64,000 nucleotides of DNA from Pomacea canaliculata (lineage: Eukaryota; Mollusca; Gastropoda; Architaenioglossa; Ampullariidae). The notes beneath the pieces were generated by a model. It did not search any database. It was not told the DNA's origin and saw only the letters and a list, made by a program, of their open reading frames with translations. Made by a program: the position numbers and the translations under genes. The first letter of the stretch is position 1. Every line of letters begins with the position of its first letter. This document shows, one piece after another, positions 1 to 13,367 of this stretch. Location of the stretch: assembly GCF_003073045.1 (NCBI RefSeq), contig NC_037595.1:6126227-6190226 (forward strand). Reading direction: 5' to 3'.

Positions 1-82
1 AAACTGCAAAATTCTTCTATAGCATCTAAAGATAAAATAAAAGCAAACAAACACACAGAGAGAAAAAAAATTAATGGCTCAC

Positions 83-3000
83 AAATCGGCTCTTGCGTGG
101 GACTCTCGCCTCTCCACTGCCACCCTCCTCCTGCTCACGCCTCAACTCCTCAGCAGCCTCCAACTCAGCCTCTTCCCGGGCACGCTGTGCATCCACCCTC
201 TCCTGCTCTTGCCGTTCCCTCTCCATCTGCTTCTGTTTCTCACGCTCCATTTTTTCCAGACCCTCTCTGATCCAGGCAGGCAGAGATCGCCGCTTCAAAG
301 CATCTGTAGTTGTCAAGATAGCTTTAGAAGGGGAGTCATGCAAGATGGGATCATTTGCATGCTACTAAAGATAATCAAGTCAAAAACATGTAGTAACAAA
401 AGCAGAATGTATTCTTTGCCAATTTTCTTTCATATGTAAAACTTGTTCATTACTTCTTTTATGGAAAACCATATAGAAGAATTTTTTTTTAGTAAGCAAA
501 TGTGCACTTAATTTTTTGTGTGCAAAATTTAAACAAATCCCCAAAATATTTGCCTTCAAAGAAAGGAATTATCTCTTTTACCAATGCCAGAATCTTCCTG
601 GCCAATGAGGCGGGCAGCTGAAAAGCCAGCATCTGTCAAGTGCCTGTCTCTTCCTCCAGGGCGATCAAGTCGACCTCCAGGACCAGATGGGAAGGGCTGA
701 ATTTGGGATGGAAATCCTTCTGGAACTACCCCAGCATGAGGCGGGGCTCCAGGTGGAGGCCAAAATTGTTGAAAGTTACTTGCAACTGCAGGTGCACCAC
801 CCTGCAACAGAGAAAGGATATAACGTGGATTATTTAAATTTTCCATCTTAGCAGCAGCTATCAAAAGAATATTTGCAAGACTAAACGTAGCTAAAAGTTT
901 GCTAACAGGGAAATCAGTACCGTCAAAGCCCTTGAGTGCCCTATTTTAGTTGAAGAAAACAAAACTGATTTCAAAAATACAAGCTCTCCATACCTGTTGC
1001 TGAAAAAACACATCTCCAGGGGGTGGGTAGTTGAACTGATTCTTGTTAAAAGCAGATCCTTGACTAAACTCAAAAGAATCCTGAAATCAATTTGTAAAAC
1101 CGTCACTATGAAGCCTAACATTATGTATAAATTTAAAAAAAATGATGCAACCCTCTTTTGCATGTAGCTATTTTTATGCCATCCTATTTAGATCATAATA
1201 ATTCTTTATCAGTTTATGCCTATCAATGATGCTACATGGATTTGCTTCTTTATCTCTTGAAAAACTAAATCACTCCATTTTTATCTACAATACCAATTAT
1301 TTGCATAAAATTTACAGTACACATTGCAGATGGTGTTGTGCTTTTATCCTTGATAAATACAGAATATGGAACATCTGTATGACAATTAAAATGACTGGTC
1401 TGGGGCTCTGGAGACCACCATAGAAAAAACTGAATGCGAAGAAACATTTCGCATTTGAGTTGCCAAAAGCACAAATATGGAAAAACGTAGAAATAAAGTG
1501 TATATCTGGCGTGCAAGCATGAGAATCATAAGATCAGATTACAAAAGATGTTTAATTTTTATTTTACCCGTATCATATTGATCTGAAACTACTGGAGAGA
1601 CCCTGTGCAAGCAATATAAAAGAGCTTACTGATACATAAAACAACTTAACTACTTGTTATATCACGTACACCAGCAGGGAACTAACATAATAACACATCC
1701 TCAGTTTTGAAATCAAAGCAGGGAAAATGCATACAAAGTGAATGTCCAAAAATACAGTGAGCACCATCATAGATGCCTCCGTGCCTTAGTGTGTACAAAC
1801 AAGAGGTAACATTCCATAAGTGTGTATGAAAGTGAAATAATGTCCCAGTGTGTGTTGTAGTATGAAGGTAGATTATGTATTTACCAGCAGTTCATTATGA
1901 CACAAGAAAGTATTGTGGTATTCTTAGCATTCAGGAGATCAATTGTACAAGTGATATGTGTATTGCCATGGTCCCTGAACTGTGTCCTCACCTCATCTAA
2001 TCAAGGTAACACTTGTATTTTTAAATACTGACTAAAAGGATCAAAGTTAACTTTATGGCGAACACATGCAAAAAGGAAAACATGCACTTAACAGACAACA
2101 TTTGGCATCATTTTACAATTTTTTTAGCACTTAATGTCATGCATCATCTCCTCAAAGCTGTTTGGAGACGATGTTTTCTATAGTATTTTGGGACTGTTCA
2201 CTGCCTATCCCCTTCAGATGTGCACAATTTAGACTCAAAGTGTCTAAACAATCAGATGGTGTGGGCATTAGCCATTAGTTGGACCTGGTTACAGCTCCTG
2301 CCACATTGGTTGCAAATCCCGCATACCAGCCAAACCCTTAAGCTAGTTATTAGAGTTTTGTACGCACTGGCAAACATCTTTTTGACTTTGAATTGTTCAT
2401 GTTCAATATTTAGAAGTATGCATTGTACACAAATTGCATACTGATAGTTGAAAGTAATTTATACTGTCTTGCCTGAAGACCTTGGTGAAGGAAAAATCCC
2501 ACAGGCAATATAACAACCTGGACAGTCCAAGGCAATCTTTGTAACTTGTCAAAAGAATGCAAAATAGTCAGGAGTATGTGTGAAACGGATGTGACACACA
2601 GCATTCCAAATGGTTCAACATGGCAACAGAACCAGTCACCTATTAGTTTCATATCAACATACCTGACTACTGTCCCCTTGCCAATCACTTTGAGATGAGG
2701 GAGCCCAACTGCCATTCCAGTCTGCACCTGAAGCTTGCTTTAAAGGAGTAGGCAAGAGAGAAGCTTGTCCTGAAAAAGTGAGAATTACACACATTTTAAA
2801 ATTACTTAATAATGTATTATTATTGCTAGTCAAGTGGATGCTAGAATTAAAAATAAATGTGAATTAGAATAAGAAGTATTGACTGTGATGACACTACTCC
2901 ATTTCAACATGACAACCATCATGAAAAACTACTACAAATACAGAAATGTCAGCATTTGGGAAAAATGTCACGTTTCACTCAGGCCATACATATGACATGT

Positions 3001-4247
3001 TAATGACTGTTCAACCGTATCAACAGCATAAACTTTACGTTTATAAATTACAGCAAAGGATCCAACATGACATGCACATTAATATAAACTAGGTGCTCCT
3101 AGAATGTTGTCATCAAGCACCTCAAACAAGCTTCAGAAAGAAAACAACACGTGAAGAACTAAATTTAAGAGCTAAATTCCATCTCCATGCTTTCTCATAT
3201 GAGGCAAAGAAGCCTTCATTATAAAATAAATGAAACAAAACCCATTGGGCTGAGGCAGAAGAGTGGACAAGAGAGGTCAGCAGCGTCTATATAACACTCA
3301 CTAAAAAGAACAATTGAATGAAACGATTCTCAGCTGCTTTGTAAAGAACGCAACCCTACCTCCTGATAAACTATTAGCAGATCTGCTGCCTTCTTCCTCA
3401 TCTGAAATGTCCATGCTGTTTTCATCCTCCTGGCTTGAAGGCTGAGACTCCGCAGGAAGAATTTCTTGCTCCACAGGTGGAGGTGGAGGTGGTGGGGGAG
3501 GTGGTTGTGCCAGCGTGCCATGATCAAAGGTCTGTGCAGCTTCTCGCTGTGCTATCCATTGCTTGGCTAATGATGCCCAATCCACTGAAAATGCAATTGT
3601 CACTTAGCAAGAACCATTACATTTATTTTAATTTAACCCAACAGAAATGAAACATTGTTTTCTTATTATACACCCTTCAAGCAATCTTCTTTAACTGCAG
3701 TCCTTCTCAATTAAAAAAAGAAGAAAAAAAAAGAGTGCTACTGGCATTATTCACTGGTTTGGAGATAGAATCTTACTTCAGCTTCATATTTCAACCAGAC
3801 TTACACAATAAGCCAACATTCACAATACCACTCACACAAGAAATATAGATTTAATTTCCTGCATTTATCTAAAGATTATTTTTTATTATTATACCTAGTG
3901 TACAAGTATATATATAACAGTACTGGACTAATAAAAAAATAAACTGACTTCAAAATCCTATCCTTGTCTTGCCCATCTTATAACTACAACTGTCCTTTTT
4001 ACTATATGTACTTGAAAAACACCTTGAAAACATCTAATTCCCAATGATGACAGCGCAAAACTAGTAAAGAATCCCAAATTCGGACTTGGGGCTTAGCAGA
4101 CACCATTCTTATATAATGTTGAATTAGTGGCAAATTTTGCACATATATGAACCAGATTACAAACATGTACTTACCCTGTTCATGCGGCACATTTTGATAA
4201 GCAGACTGATGAATGGGCCAGGACCCACCCCATGGATTAGCCCACAT
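83..4247 (-). CDS. PNISR: PNISR orthologue, N-terminal part (six coding exons, gene continues beyond the left edge)
   Basis: Coding exons in transcript order are 4247-4175, 3584-3360, 2769-2663, 1080-994, 801-582 and 303-83. All have AG acceptors and GT donors, and the phases chain without a break for 311 codons. The protein starts MWANPWGG. The first junction creates VDWASLAKQWIAQREA, matching the IDWAALAQAWIAQREA block of vertebrate PNISR. A proline run and an acidic stretch follow. The last exon gives DALKRRSLPAWIREGLEKME, nearly identical to the human protein, then a charged E/R-rich helix. PNISR is a nuclear-speckle, SR-related protein that binds pinin. The RS-rich C-terminal half lies outside the window. 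The last donor (GTGAGC, 77-82 reverse complement) is intact, so the gene looks functional. A 5' UTR segment 4248-4269 precedes the ATG behind a TATGCAG acceptor. Confidence 0.9.
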
Positions 4248-4269
4248 CTTCTTCACAGGTAACTAAGAT

Positions 4270-7200
4270 CTGCATAGACAAAAGGAGCAAAAAAAAAATA
4301 TGCTGAAAGGTCATTTCTGGACTGGTGTTGACAGTTGCTCTGTAGTGTTAACCTTTAAGCACAAGGACAGATTTGTATTAAAAAATATTACACAAAACTT
4401 TATTTATTTCAACTCATAGTTTTTGATTATTGGACACACAGGTGCTCAAAAAATGACAATTAAAGGTGCATCTAGCTGATGCAAACTCCCAAAGCCTTTG
4501 TCTGTCCCAGATGCATCATCTTATGTTTTCATGATTATGCTGCACAGCCACCAATGAATGCGACCACACTTTCCCCGTTAGAATCTCTTCTCTATCTTAT
4601 AGTATGTGATGCAGTATTGTTTCCTTATCAAAGATGACACCATGTAAAACTAACTTCTACCTCTCCTTTTCCTCATGGTAAACTTAAGACGCTAATTTCC
4701 CGTAAGCATCACAAAACATCACATCAAAAAAAAGAAAAAAATGCAAAACTCTGTGGATTATTTTTGTATTATTATCTACTAAGACACAAAGCATCTACTC
4801 ATAAAGTCTCTCCAATTACCACTGCAGATGAAGAGACTCAAACATATAATTTAAAAATGAATTTTCATGTGCTTGAGTGTTTAAGGCAAGAAATTTAGGC
4901 AAAGATTACCTTTCACATAAATTGACTTTGGAAACTTTTTCAAGCTACTTTAACATTATTTCTCTTTATCACCAATCCTTAACTCACTAAATGCTAGCCT
5001 AGCATCACTTTCAGTTCTTGAGGAAGCTCAAGAAGTTATGACTAAACAGTATTCAGTTTTATTGAAAAAATATTACAGTTTCGTTCAACCAAAGTCACAG
5101 ATAAGTTATAGGTGACTGATTCATGCAAAACATGACTTGATTTGAATTTGATATGGGAGGCAAAGAGCTCCCTTTGCCTTCACTGCAGTAGCAATACAGG
5201 GCAGGGCTATGGATATGAGTGTGATGATGTCTGTATTACACAAGTCACATTATCTTTTTGTCCAATAGGTCAGCTTCCTTTATTTTGGGCAGATATTACA
5301 GTCTTCTGATCTTCTTGGTGCACAGAAGTTGTTATAGCACATTGCAAGGAGAAAGCAAACCTGTTAAGTAGTGTGGTAACTCTAGGGCAATATATTTTGG
5401 ATAAATATGCAGCAACACTGTTTATTCTTGCTAGTATTAAGTGTTCTGAGGTATTTTTAAAATTCCTTCATGACAGCCCATTAAGACCAGTTACATATGT
5501 AACTTACATATTACATATGGTACTGAAACTGCAGGAAAATGAAGTTGTAGAAATTGTTTAAACGGAGGTATCTGGTACAATTCCATTTAAAGAATAGGGA
5601 GTTGAACTAAGCAGACTAAACAAAAGGGACTGGGGTGTAAAGTTGCGCAGTTATTTTAACACTCCACCCAGTTTTTGTGCAGCACATTTGTTGCCTGTGA
5701 TGACTGATGCTTCGACTTAATAATATTGCACTTCAGAGGGCAGATGAGAGAGAGACGCTGTTTGTGTTAAACCCTGTGCCAACAACTAACTAGGGCTATA
5801 TCATGGCAAAAAAGTAATCTTAACTTTAAAAGTTTAGGGACAAAGTCTCCCATTGCCAAGTGATATAACCATAAAATTCTTCTAAAAGTCAACACAAGAA
5901 GTAAACAATATGTAAAAGAGTGGATAAAGTATAAAAAGGAGTGATGAAGTCCAAAAAGGCCACCAAAAAACCAAAAGAAAACAGTTATTAGGACATAAAA
6001 TTTCTTAAATCTGATGGAAAAGTTCTATCCTCCTTAAAAATCTAAAGACTGCTGCCAATGGGACAGACCTGAACAAAGAAAACAAAGAATCTTCTGTAAA
6101 AATCTGCCGGGGGATACTCTGGAGCTCAGAACAATCATTGCATGTACACACTAAAACTGCCATTATGCCATGGACAAACTGGCGATGGCTCACCTTGTAA
6201 GAGGTGTCCTTGCATGGAATAGGTGTGTCCTATCTTTAAAAATCTAGCATGGACCACCTCCTCCAGCCTCACAGGATGGCATGAAGGTAGGCGGTCGGAA
6301 AGGCAGGGAAGGGTGGCATGTAATTTATTTTGTCTAGAGTGTCCCAGTGGCATTACCATAGGGACTGAACGTAGGCTGAGAAGGTAGGTTTACAGTCTGA
6401 TGATACCAGCAAGTGTAATTTTCCAGGGGACTGACTTGCACCTTTACAGCCTGGTCTGTTCGAACATGTTGTGAGCAATGGTGGATGCCAAGGAATTAGC
6501 AAAATCTCGTGCCTCTTCAATCAGAACAGTCTCCAATCCCTCATGGCTGCCCATACCTCTTGGGAAGTGGTGCAGGAGGACAATGAGGACACAAACCCAG
6601 GACCAACGATCCTCAATAAATTTGCTGTTTACCAATGTGCTACCATACCACCCCTTCAGCTGTGAATTTCTATCACTTTCTTCTGTTAATAATGAGATGT
6701 TTGTAATATTTATCTTCGCATTCTCATGTATTTGATAACGTCTCATCAGGCACTTATTTCTGACTGAGCTTTGAAAATCAAAACTTAACGCTGCCTAACA
6801 CTACGGTTTCTTCTCCTGGGAACTGAAGCTGCCTTGTCACTAAACTTACAACAATTTGTGCCATAGGTAATGTCTGCAAGAATACCTTTCTTTAATACCA
6901 CATAAAAAGATGCATACAAATTTGATTTGGAATAAGGTACACTAATTGATACAGAAATTTACGAATGACTATGATCATTGTATGAAGAGTTCGGGCAGGT
7001 TTCTACGCCTACTAAAAATGCAGATTAGATTACAGACTGAAACAGTAGATGCATGTAATTTATTCGAATCAAGAGATCCAGATGACAGTTGTAATGGCAA
7101 TCGGTACTTGATATGTATGACTTAACTATGCAAGGAAGGTTCATCGTTCACTGCGATGGTGTCCTCGTTCTCGAAGCCAAGACTGGCATTTCCGGACATC

Positions 7201-7338
7201 GGTTTACCTACTCACAACAATAGCGGCCACCGTTTGTAGCACCAATCCCCAGTTAATCATTTAGATCTGGATTTTTTAAGCTGAACAACAGAATGCATCG
7301 CCAAGAAAATGCTGACGGAAAAACAAGATTGCATTTAC
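4270..7338 (-). other. Probable first intron of PNISR; no genes seen
   Basis: AT-rich sequence with no convincing exon on either strand. The short open frames at 6005-6746 show no recognisable motif. It lies between the likely PNISR 5' UTR donor and the acceptor next to its start codon. Confidence 0.4.
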
Positions 7339-7400
7339 CTCACTAATTACTAAAGCAATCTCCTGGCGTCTTGGCCGCATAATATGGCGGTCTCCAGGTT
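7339..7400 (-). other. Probable non-coding first exon (5' UTR) of PNISR
   Basis: On the minus strand a GAG|GTAAAT donor lies at 7338/7339, just inside the divergent promoter. The only acceptor upstream of the PNISR start codon is at 4270-4272. Joining the two gives a short 5' UTR split by an intron of about 3.1 kb. The 5' limit at 7400 is a guess, and there is no transcript support. Confidence 0.4.
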
Positions 7401-7478
7401 ACCCATAATGCATAGCTTGTACAAAGCATCTTCCTGCAAGTCGTCTGCTGCTTCCGGTTGGTTACAAGGACGACCAAC
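7370..7478. promoter_or_regulatory. Divergent PNISR/COQ3 promoter with YY1-like and ETS-like motifs
   Basis: The likely start of PNISR (left) and the ATG of COQ3 (7479, right) are separated by roughly 100 bases. The interval is less AT-rich than its surroundings and has no TATA box. It holds AATATGGCGG (7381-7390), a YY1-type core, and CTTCCGG (around 7451-7457), an ETS-type core. Both are typical of animal housekeeping bidirectional promoters. Assignment rests on motifs and geometry only. Confidence 0.5.
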
Positions 7479-10368
7479 ATGTTACTTTGTCGGTCATGTG
7501 TGGGAGTTGTTCAAAAGCAGAAAAGTCTTCTATATACGATGGCTCAAAAATGTATAAGAAGTATCCACTCTCTAAGACCAAGTATGATTTTTAAAGTTAA
7601 AATTATTTTCTCTAATGTCAGACATACGACCTGCCAACATCATTCAACGCAGTTACTACAAGAAATCTGTTATCGAGCTTTGTCAACGAGCGTCTTACTC
7701 CAAAGGTATGCTATACATGCCATCATATGTATATTACAGTTTTCCAGATTTATTCAAACATTTACTTTTCCGGGTCTTATGGTGCATTAAAAGTATTCTT
7801 TTATCATTACTTTTTGTGAATGTTCCTGATAAGAATTTTTAAGTTTTGTTGATAGCTTTCCTACTTTCTCCAGGTCGTCAGATATAAACGCCAACAAATT
7901 TCAGCGACCAATAGCGCAGACTACAATAAGTGAAGAAGAAGTAAACAAATTCTCAAAACTGGCAGAGCTGTGGTGGGACGAATCAGGGGAGTTTGAGGCT
8001 TTGCACACCATGAACGAACTTCGCGTTCCTCTCATTCGAGATGCACTGGTTAGCGTTCGGCAGGATGCCTCAGACTCCAAAATAAAAGCCACACACCCAC
8101 TCGAGGGCAATAAAATTTTAGATGTTGGCAGTGGCGGTGGAATTCTGACAGAGGTGAATATTGTGGCATTCAAGGTTAAGGTGTATATATATATATTCTG
8201 CTTATGTGGTTGCATCAGACAAAGAAACTTTCAAGCAGTCTGGATGCAATGAGTAGACTAGTGGAACGACTTAGGCTTGCATCTATATACTTTAGACATA
8301 TACATCTCTACAAAACGAGTCACCACTTGCGGTACATTTCTGCTTGCTTTTATTTATCTGAAAACATATAGTACCAGAATATAGGTTTGGATTAGTATCT
8401 TCATAACTGGCCACATTACCACAGAACCAAAGTTTGAGTAGTTGTGGCTCTTTTGTCTACTGACTTTTTGAGCTAATTGAAGTTAACCATAGTTCAAAAT
8501 GTTAATAATGCATGCATGAGGAGATGTATCTCAGATTTCTTTGACTGTAAATTGTTGACACACAACATTGTTGGAACCAAATTCTTAAATACTATTTCTA
8601 AAACATATATATATATACCTTCCTTCATGTTTGAACTTTATCTCAGACAATTGTAGCTGCAGAAAAGAGGTCTTGAAATTACCGAAGCAAGATGAGCTTA
8701 GTCAAAAGTATTGCCTTCGTGTCCCCTAAATCCATTTTTTTATATCCATCGCAGTCAACATGGCCAAACCTCTAACCCCTGTGGGAGATAAAGAAAGAAC
8801 TTCACAAGTTTACATCAAAATTAACCACAGTTATGTTTATTCAGTACACATATTTTTATGTTTTTACAGCTATATTTGTTGTGCCTATTTTCATGTGCAA
8901 ACTCTTTCATGTTTATCATCATTTAGCCCCTAGCTCGTCTTGGTGCATTTGTAATTGGAGTGGATGCATCTGAAGAAAATATAAAGACTGCACAAGCACA
9001 TATCATGCATGATCAAAAACTGGCACAAAACATCAAATACATTCAGGCTGCTGTGGAAGATTTGGTCCCTACAGAAGAGGAAAGCTTTGATGCTGTTATT
9101 GCTTCTGAGGTTGTTGAACATGTCGCTGATGCATCAACTTTTATAAGATCATGTTGCCAGCTTGTAAAGGTAAGATGATGTTTACAATAACTGTATTGAC
9201 AACTCAGATTATCAGCATAGGAAGGGAGATTGGCTAGTATGGGTATTATTTGCCAAATAACATGATTTATATGTACATATGTATTATTGATACGTTGAAT
9301 ACTTTTTAGTACATGTGAGAATTTGTTTAACCTCAGCTCAAGGATGTTTGTGCATTTGCTTTGTTTGCAAGTGGAAAATTTTTTAGAAGACAACATAATT
9401 TTTAAATATTACCTTTTTGGTTCATATAGAACCATGGCTTCTTAGGACTGAGATTATAAATTAGAATCTTCAACATTTTTTTTCATTCATGCCATTTTGG
9501 ATGAGATCAGAAAAAGTAGTTTGAGATTTCAATACAACTTACATACTATTCAAAGGATTGTATGATTTTCAGCCGGGGGGTTCAATCTTCATCACCACCC
9601 TGAATAAAACGTTACTGTCCCTTGCCCTTGGTGTGTATGGAGCAGAAACTTTGCTACGTCTTGTTCCCCCTGGTACTCATGACTGGAACAAGTTTATATC
9701 TCCAACAGATCTTCAGTTCTTATTAAGTAAAAGTGAGTAATAAGAGAGTCATACATTCCTTTATTGTTCATTTTCTGTGTTTTGTGGTATTGTTCTTATC
9801 ATACTCTATGGTGTCACCTCGATATGCCTATCTGAGTTACTAAGGCCTTTCTACCCTAGTTGGTCTCTTCAGTCCGCTTGTGTTTGCATCCTCTTTGTGC
9901 TTATATATCAGAAAGGAGAAATTTGACCAAGGCTTATTCTCAGTCCTCACTGGAATTCTTTTTCCCTTTCTCTTTGAACTGCTTGTCTTGCATAATCAAA
10001 TGTACTAATTTGCTCATTCCTTAGTTTTTAATTTTCATCCACGCGCTTGATTCATGTTGGCAATTGTGTCATCCATTTGCTGTTGTATATGTTATATTGT
10101 GTTGATTGTCATCTTTTTAGTAGTCTTTTGTGTGCAGCATGGTGAGCTCACATCCACATAGGGAAGTGCAATTTACAAATTCTGTTGCATGTATGATTAT
10201 TGTGCCACCTTAATAAAAGTTTAAGTGGAAATACTGTCTATCTGATTTTCAGACAAATTTTCAACAAGGTTGCTGCATGGAATGATGTACAATCCTCTGA
10301 CAAAGAGATGGTCTTGGGTCAATGACACCAGCATAAACTATGCAATTCATGCTGTGAAGTCCTCATGA
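7479..10368 (+). CDS. COQ3: Ubiquinone biosynthesis O-methyltransferase, mitochondrial
   Basis: Exons 7479-7705, 7874-8153, 8927-9169, 9573-9732 and 10253-10368 have GT-AG borders and matching phases (1,026 bases, 341 aa; human is 369). COQ3 performs the two SAM-dependent O-methylations of coenzyme Q synthesis on the matrix side of the inner mitochondrial membrane. Exon 1 encodes a basic N-terminus poor in acidic residues, fitting a mitochondrial presequence. Exon 2 carries LAELWWDESGEFEALHTMN and SAM motif I, ILDVGSGGGILTE. Exon 3 carries GVDASEENIKTAQ and FDAVIASEVVEHV. Exon 4 has PGGSIFITTLNKTLLSLALG. The last exon ends in MMYNPLTKRWSW and INYAIHA, all as in the family. I chose ATG 7479 because it follows the promoter and precedes the presequence; a second in-frame Met about 20 codons later is possible. 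Confidence 0.93.
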
Positions 10369-10689
10369 AATCTGGCATGAAATGTAATGAAAATGATGGT
10401 GACTCTACTGGTGAAGTGCACGAGGGGTGTGTGATGCATCTAAGGGTCTGCAATAATTTGAAAATGTTGAAACATTCATGTAAACCAAGAAAGAACTTGA
10501 AAGAAATTCACTTTTGAACAATTTAATGGTTATCAACTACAACATAATGCAGCCAATGATATATTTTGATGTTTTATTTTAACAGAGAGAAGGTTTAATC
10601 ATGTATCATGACATGCATGTTTTGAATTAAGAAAATTTACAAATACTGATGTTAACAGTAAGAGTGTATATCCCCTAAAACCATTCTCT
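10369..10689 (+). other. COQ3 3' flank / 3' UTR
   Basis: AT-rich sequence directly after the COQ3 stop codon, probably 3' UTR. No coding potential was seen and I did not identify a firm polyadenylation signal. Confidence 0.4.
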
Positions 10690-11195
10690 TTCACTCACAC
10701 ATGTATCACACATCTTTGCTGGATCCTGGCCTATTTCTTTGAACTTCACTTCCCCTACATCTCGGCGAGAATTTCTTTGTCTGATGACTGTATCCAACTA
10801 TTCCTGTCACCAGAACAATAACATACAGTCACTGGATATTTCTCTTTCCCTTTCCAGATCTGCCACCTATCTACAATTGTCCTTCAAATCCACACTGAAA
10901 ACACACCTTGTACTTGAGTATTACTCCTAATGCAGTCCACACGATGCTTTTCCTTTTCACCCTCCCACTTCTCCTCTTTTGATGCTTTCCTACTTTCTTT
11001 TCTTTACAGGATCATGATTTTCTCAGTTCTTGTTGCTCAGTTCCTCTGTGTGTTTTATATACTTGTCTTCTATTTGTCATCAGTACTGTTCTTTATTCTT
11101 ACATCCCTTTATGTTGTCCATGTCTCATTCCTGTTGTAAGTGCTAAGAGCATGCTCTGTGGGAGTGTGAATAAGCACTACATAAATATTCATTTA
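10690..11195 (+). mobile_element. 3' end of a decayed non-LTR retrotransposon (CR1/L2-like tail)
   Basis: The plus-strand translation around 10840-10925 reads LSFKSTLKTHLV, the FKxxLKTxLF-like sequence that ends many CR1/L2/Jockey-type LINE proteins. A pyrimidine-rich 3' region follows, then a terminal motif around 11138-11190 (TGCTAAGAGCATGCTCTG followed by a CACTACATAAAT end). The same terminal motif recurs at 44169-44231 and, diverged and inverted, at 26465-26600. Frameshifts and stops show it is dead. Confidence 0.6.
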
Positions 11196-13367
11196 TTGTC
11201 AGAGGGAATCATTTCATCTAATGTGAGCTTACTGCTCAGGACTGCAGAAGCAAACTTTTATTATTCTTGGGGATTTAGTTGGATGTCTATGAAAGACTCC
11301 TGCATGTGTGCCGAGTCTTATGAATTTTGATGTATATAAAACCATTGTGTGCTTACTTTTGATTTTGTAATAATCATAATTTTTTTCTACCGTAAACTGC
11401 TGTATGTTGTTTCTTGCTTGTGCATGCAATTGAAAGGTAGGTGACTGCGAGAGTCTGCGGACATGCGAAGTGGTTGAGTAAATACATGAATGGTGGACGC
11501 TAGGTGTAAGACAAGCCAGCAGACATGTTTCCTTTCCCCTCAGACTGTCCAGCACCCCACCTTCTCCATGTAGCATTTGTCAAGCTATTGGTAGTAATGA
11601 ATTAACACATATAAGGTTTGTTAAATGTGTGTTAGCAAGAATATGCCTCGATTTTTTTTTATTTTTTTTTTGGTGAGGTGTTATGCATGGGCAGGATAGA
11701 GAGGGCAGGTGATGTACACTAGTATAAATTTTTAAAGGCTTTGAAAATTAATTTTTCCTCACATTACAACAGCTGATTAGTGAAATTAGTTTTCAAATAA
11801 TACAAGTCATAAAAGATGTTTTGTTAAATGGTTCTTATTTTCAGAAGTGTTATTTCTTATTTGAGATTGCACACAGTATACCAGAGAAGCACAAAAGTTT
11901 ATCTTTAAATGTTTATTTGATTGATTATTAAAAAATATTAAAATTCAAAAAGACACTTTTGTTCATTACATTGGATCATTATTCACTATCAAAAACACCT
12001 TTGAAATGAACAAAACATGAGTAATGCTCTTAAACTTGATCACATTAGTTACAGCTGAACCTTAAAAACATGTAAACAACAATAAACAATCCATAGTTCT
12101 TGTGGTTGTACATCACATAACATTTTGGCACTGTGGCACATTATAACACAACATATCAAGATTTTCAGTATTTCAACGACTGTCTTTGGTATCTCTTGAA
12201 AGTATGCAAAACATTTGATTTGTGCTCATTTCTAGCAAGACCAGTGCTGCTTGTGTTTAAATATATATATATCAAATGATTTTTTAAAAAAATTTAGAAC
12301 TGATATAAATAAATGTAAATAAATGCCAGTCTGTGACCTGCTTACTTTGGTCTCATATAATATGCTCACAATTACAAACAATATTTTCTTGGGTACAAAA
12401 TTCTTGAAGAAATCTTCTCTTGTACAGTCATGTATAAGCTGACAAAGCACTTCAGTTGAAAAACCACATACACTCAGTGTATGAATAAGAAACTTGGAAG
12501 AGGTAAACTTTATGACTAGACATTCTTATTTTGTTAAGTCTTATTCTTTGTCCTTTTCCCAGTAAAGTACAGTGCATAACTTGCTCCTAAATGCTCCTCA
12601 AATACTGCTTTTTCTCATTAAGTTTTGTGCAAAAGATTTTTGCTCCACAAAAACATTGTGTCAATGAAACACATTAGGCTGTCACAAAGATGAGATCTTT
12701 TCAATTTAAACCTTATAATTTAAAAAATGTATACTATATAATATAGAAGAATCTTCCTGAGGATAAATGATATCTAAAGTATTTGTAACAGTAGAAAAAC
12801 TAACCCTAACCTAAGCTGTAATCCTAATCCCATGCATGCTAAAATGTTTAAATTCAATAAAGCTCTTTCATGTCTAAATGCACAATATGGTACTGTTCTA
12901 AAGGTCTGATATCACTGAAAATGTAGAATTTTCCCCCCACTCATATTACCAAAAAGACAACCATGTGCTAGAAAAGGGGGAGGACAAGATTGTAACATTT
13001 GAAATCTGATACCAAGTCATTCATAAAATTTTTTATTGGCCATTGACCATTATTTAATGTTACCCAGATGCTAGTAAAAAGAAAAGAATTATTTTAACTG
13101 AATATTATATGCATTTATCTTAAATAAATAGCTTACGAAAAAGAGAAATGTAAGTGATGTACATGTTTCTAGAATGAAAAAATGCCACTGTTTTGATGAC
13201 ATAATCATTTCAGTCATGAAATAAAGAGCAACTCCCTATTAGGTTTTCTGTAATGAAAATTATTGTATAAAGGTAGCCCAAGTCCAAAATTATTTGCAAA
13301 TGAGTGCATTTAATTTACTCAAGCTAATTTCTAAAATCTGAGCAAAAAGTATGTTTTTGTCTGTGAG
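11196..13367. other. Intergenic AT-rich sequence
   Basis: I see no supported exon on either strand. There are homopolymer runs (T-rich around 11650-11670), a short AT dinucleotide run near 12262 and several AATAAA-like strings. Part of it may be 3' UTR of the minus-strand exons that end at 13368. Confidence 0.4.

Noticed and set aside
11229..11576. A 115-codon minus-strand open frame
   Set aside because: No splice partners, no known motif, and it lies beside a decayed LINE in AT-rich sequence.
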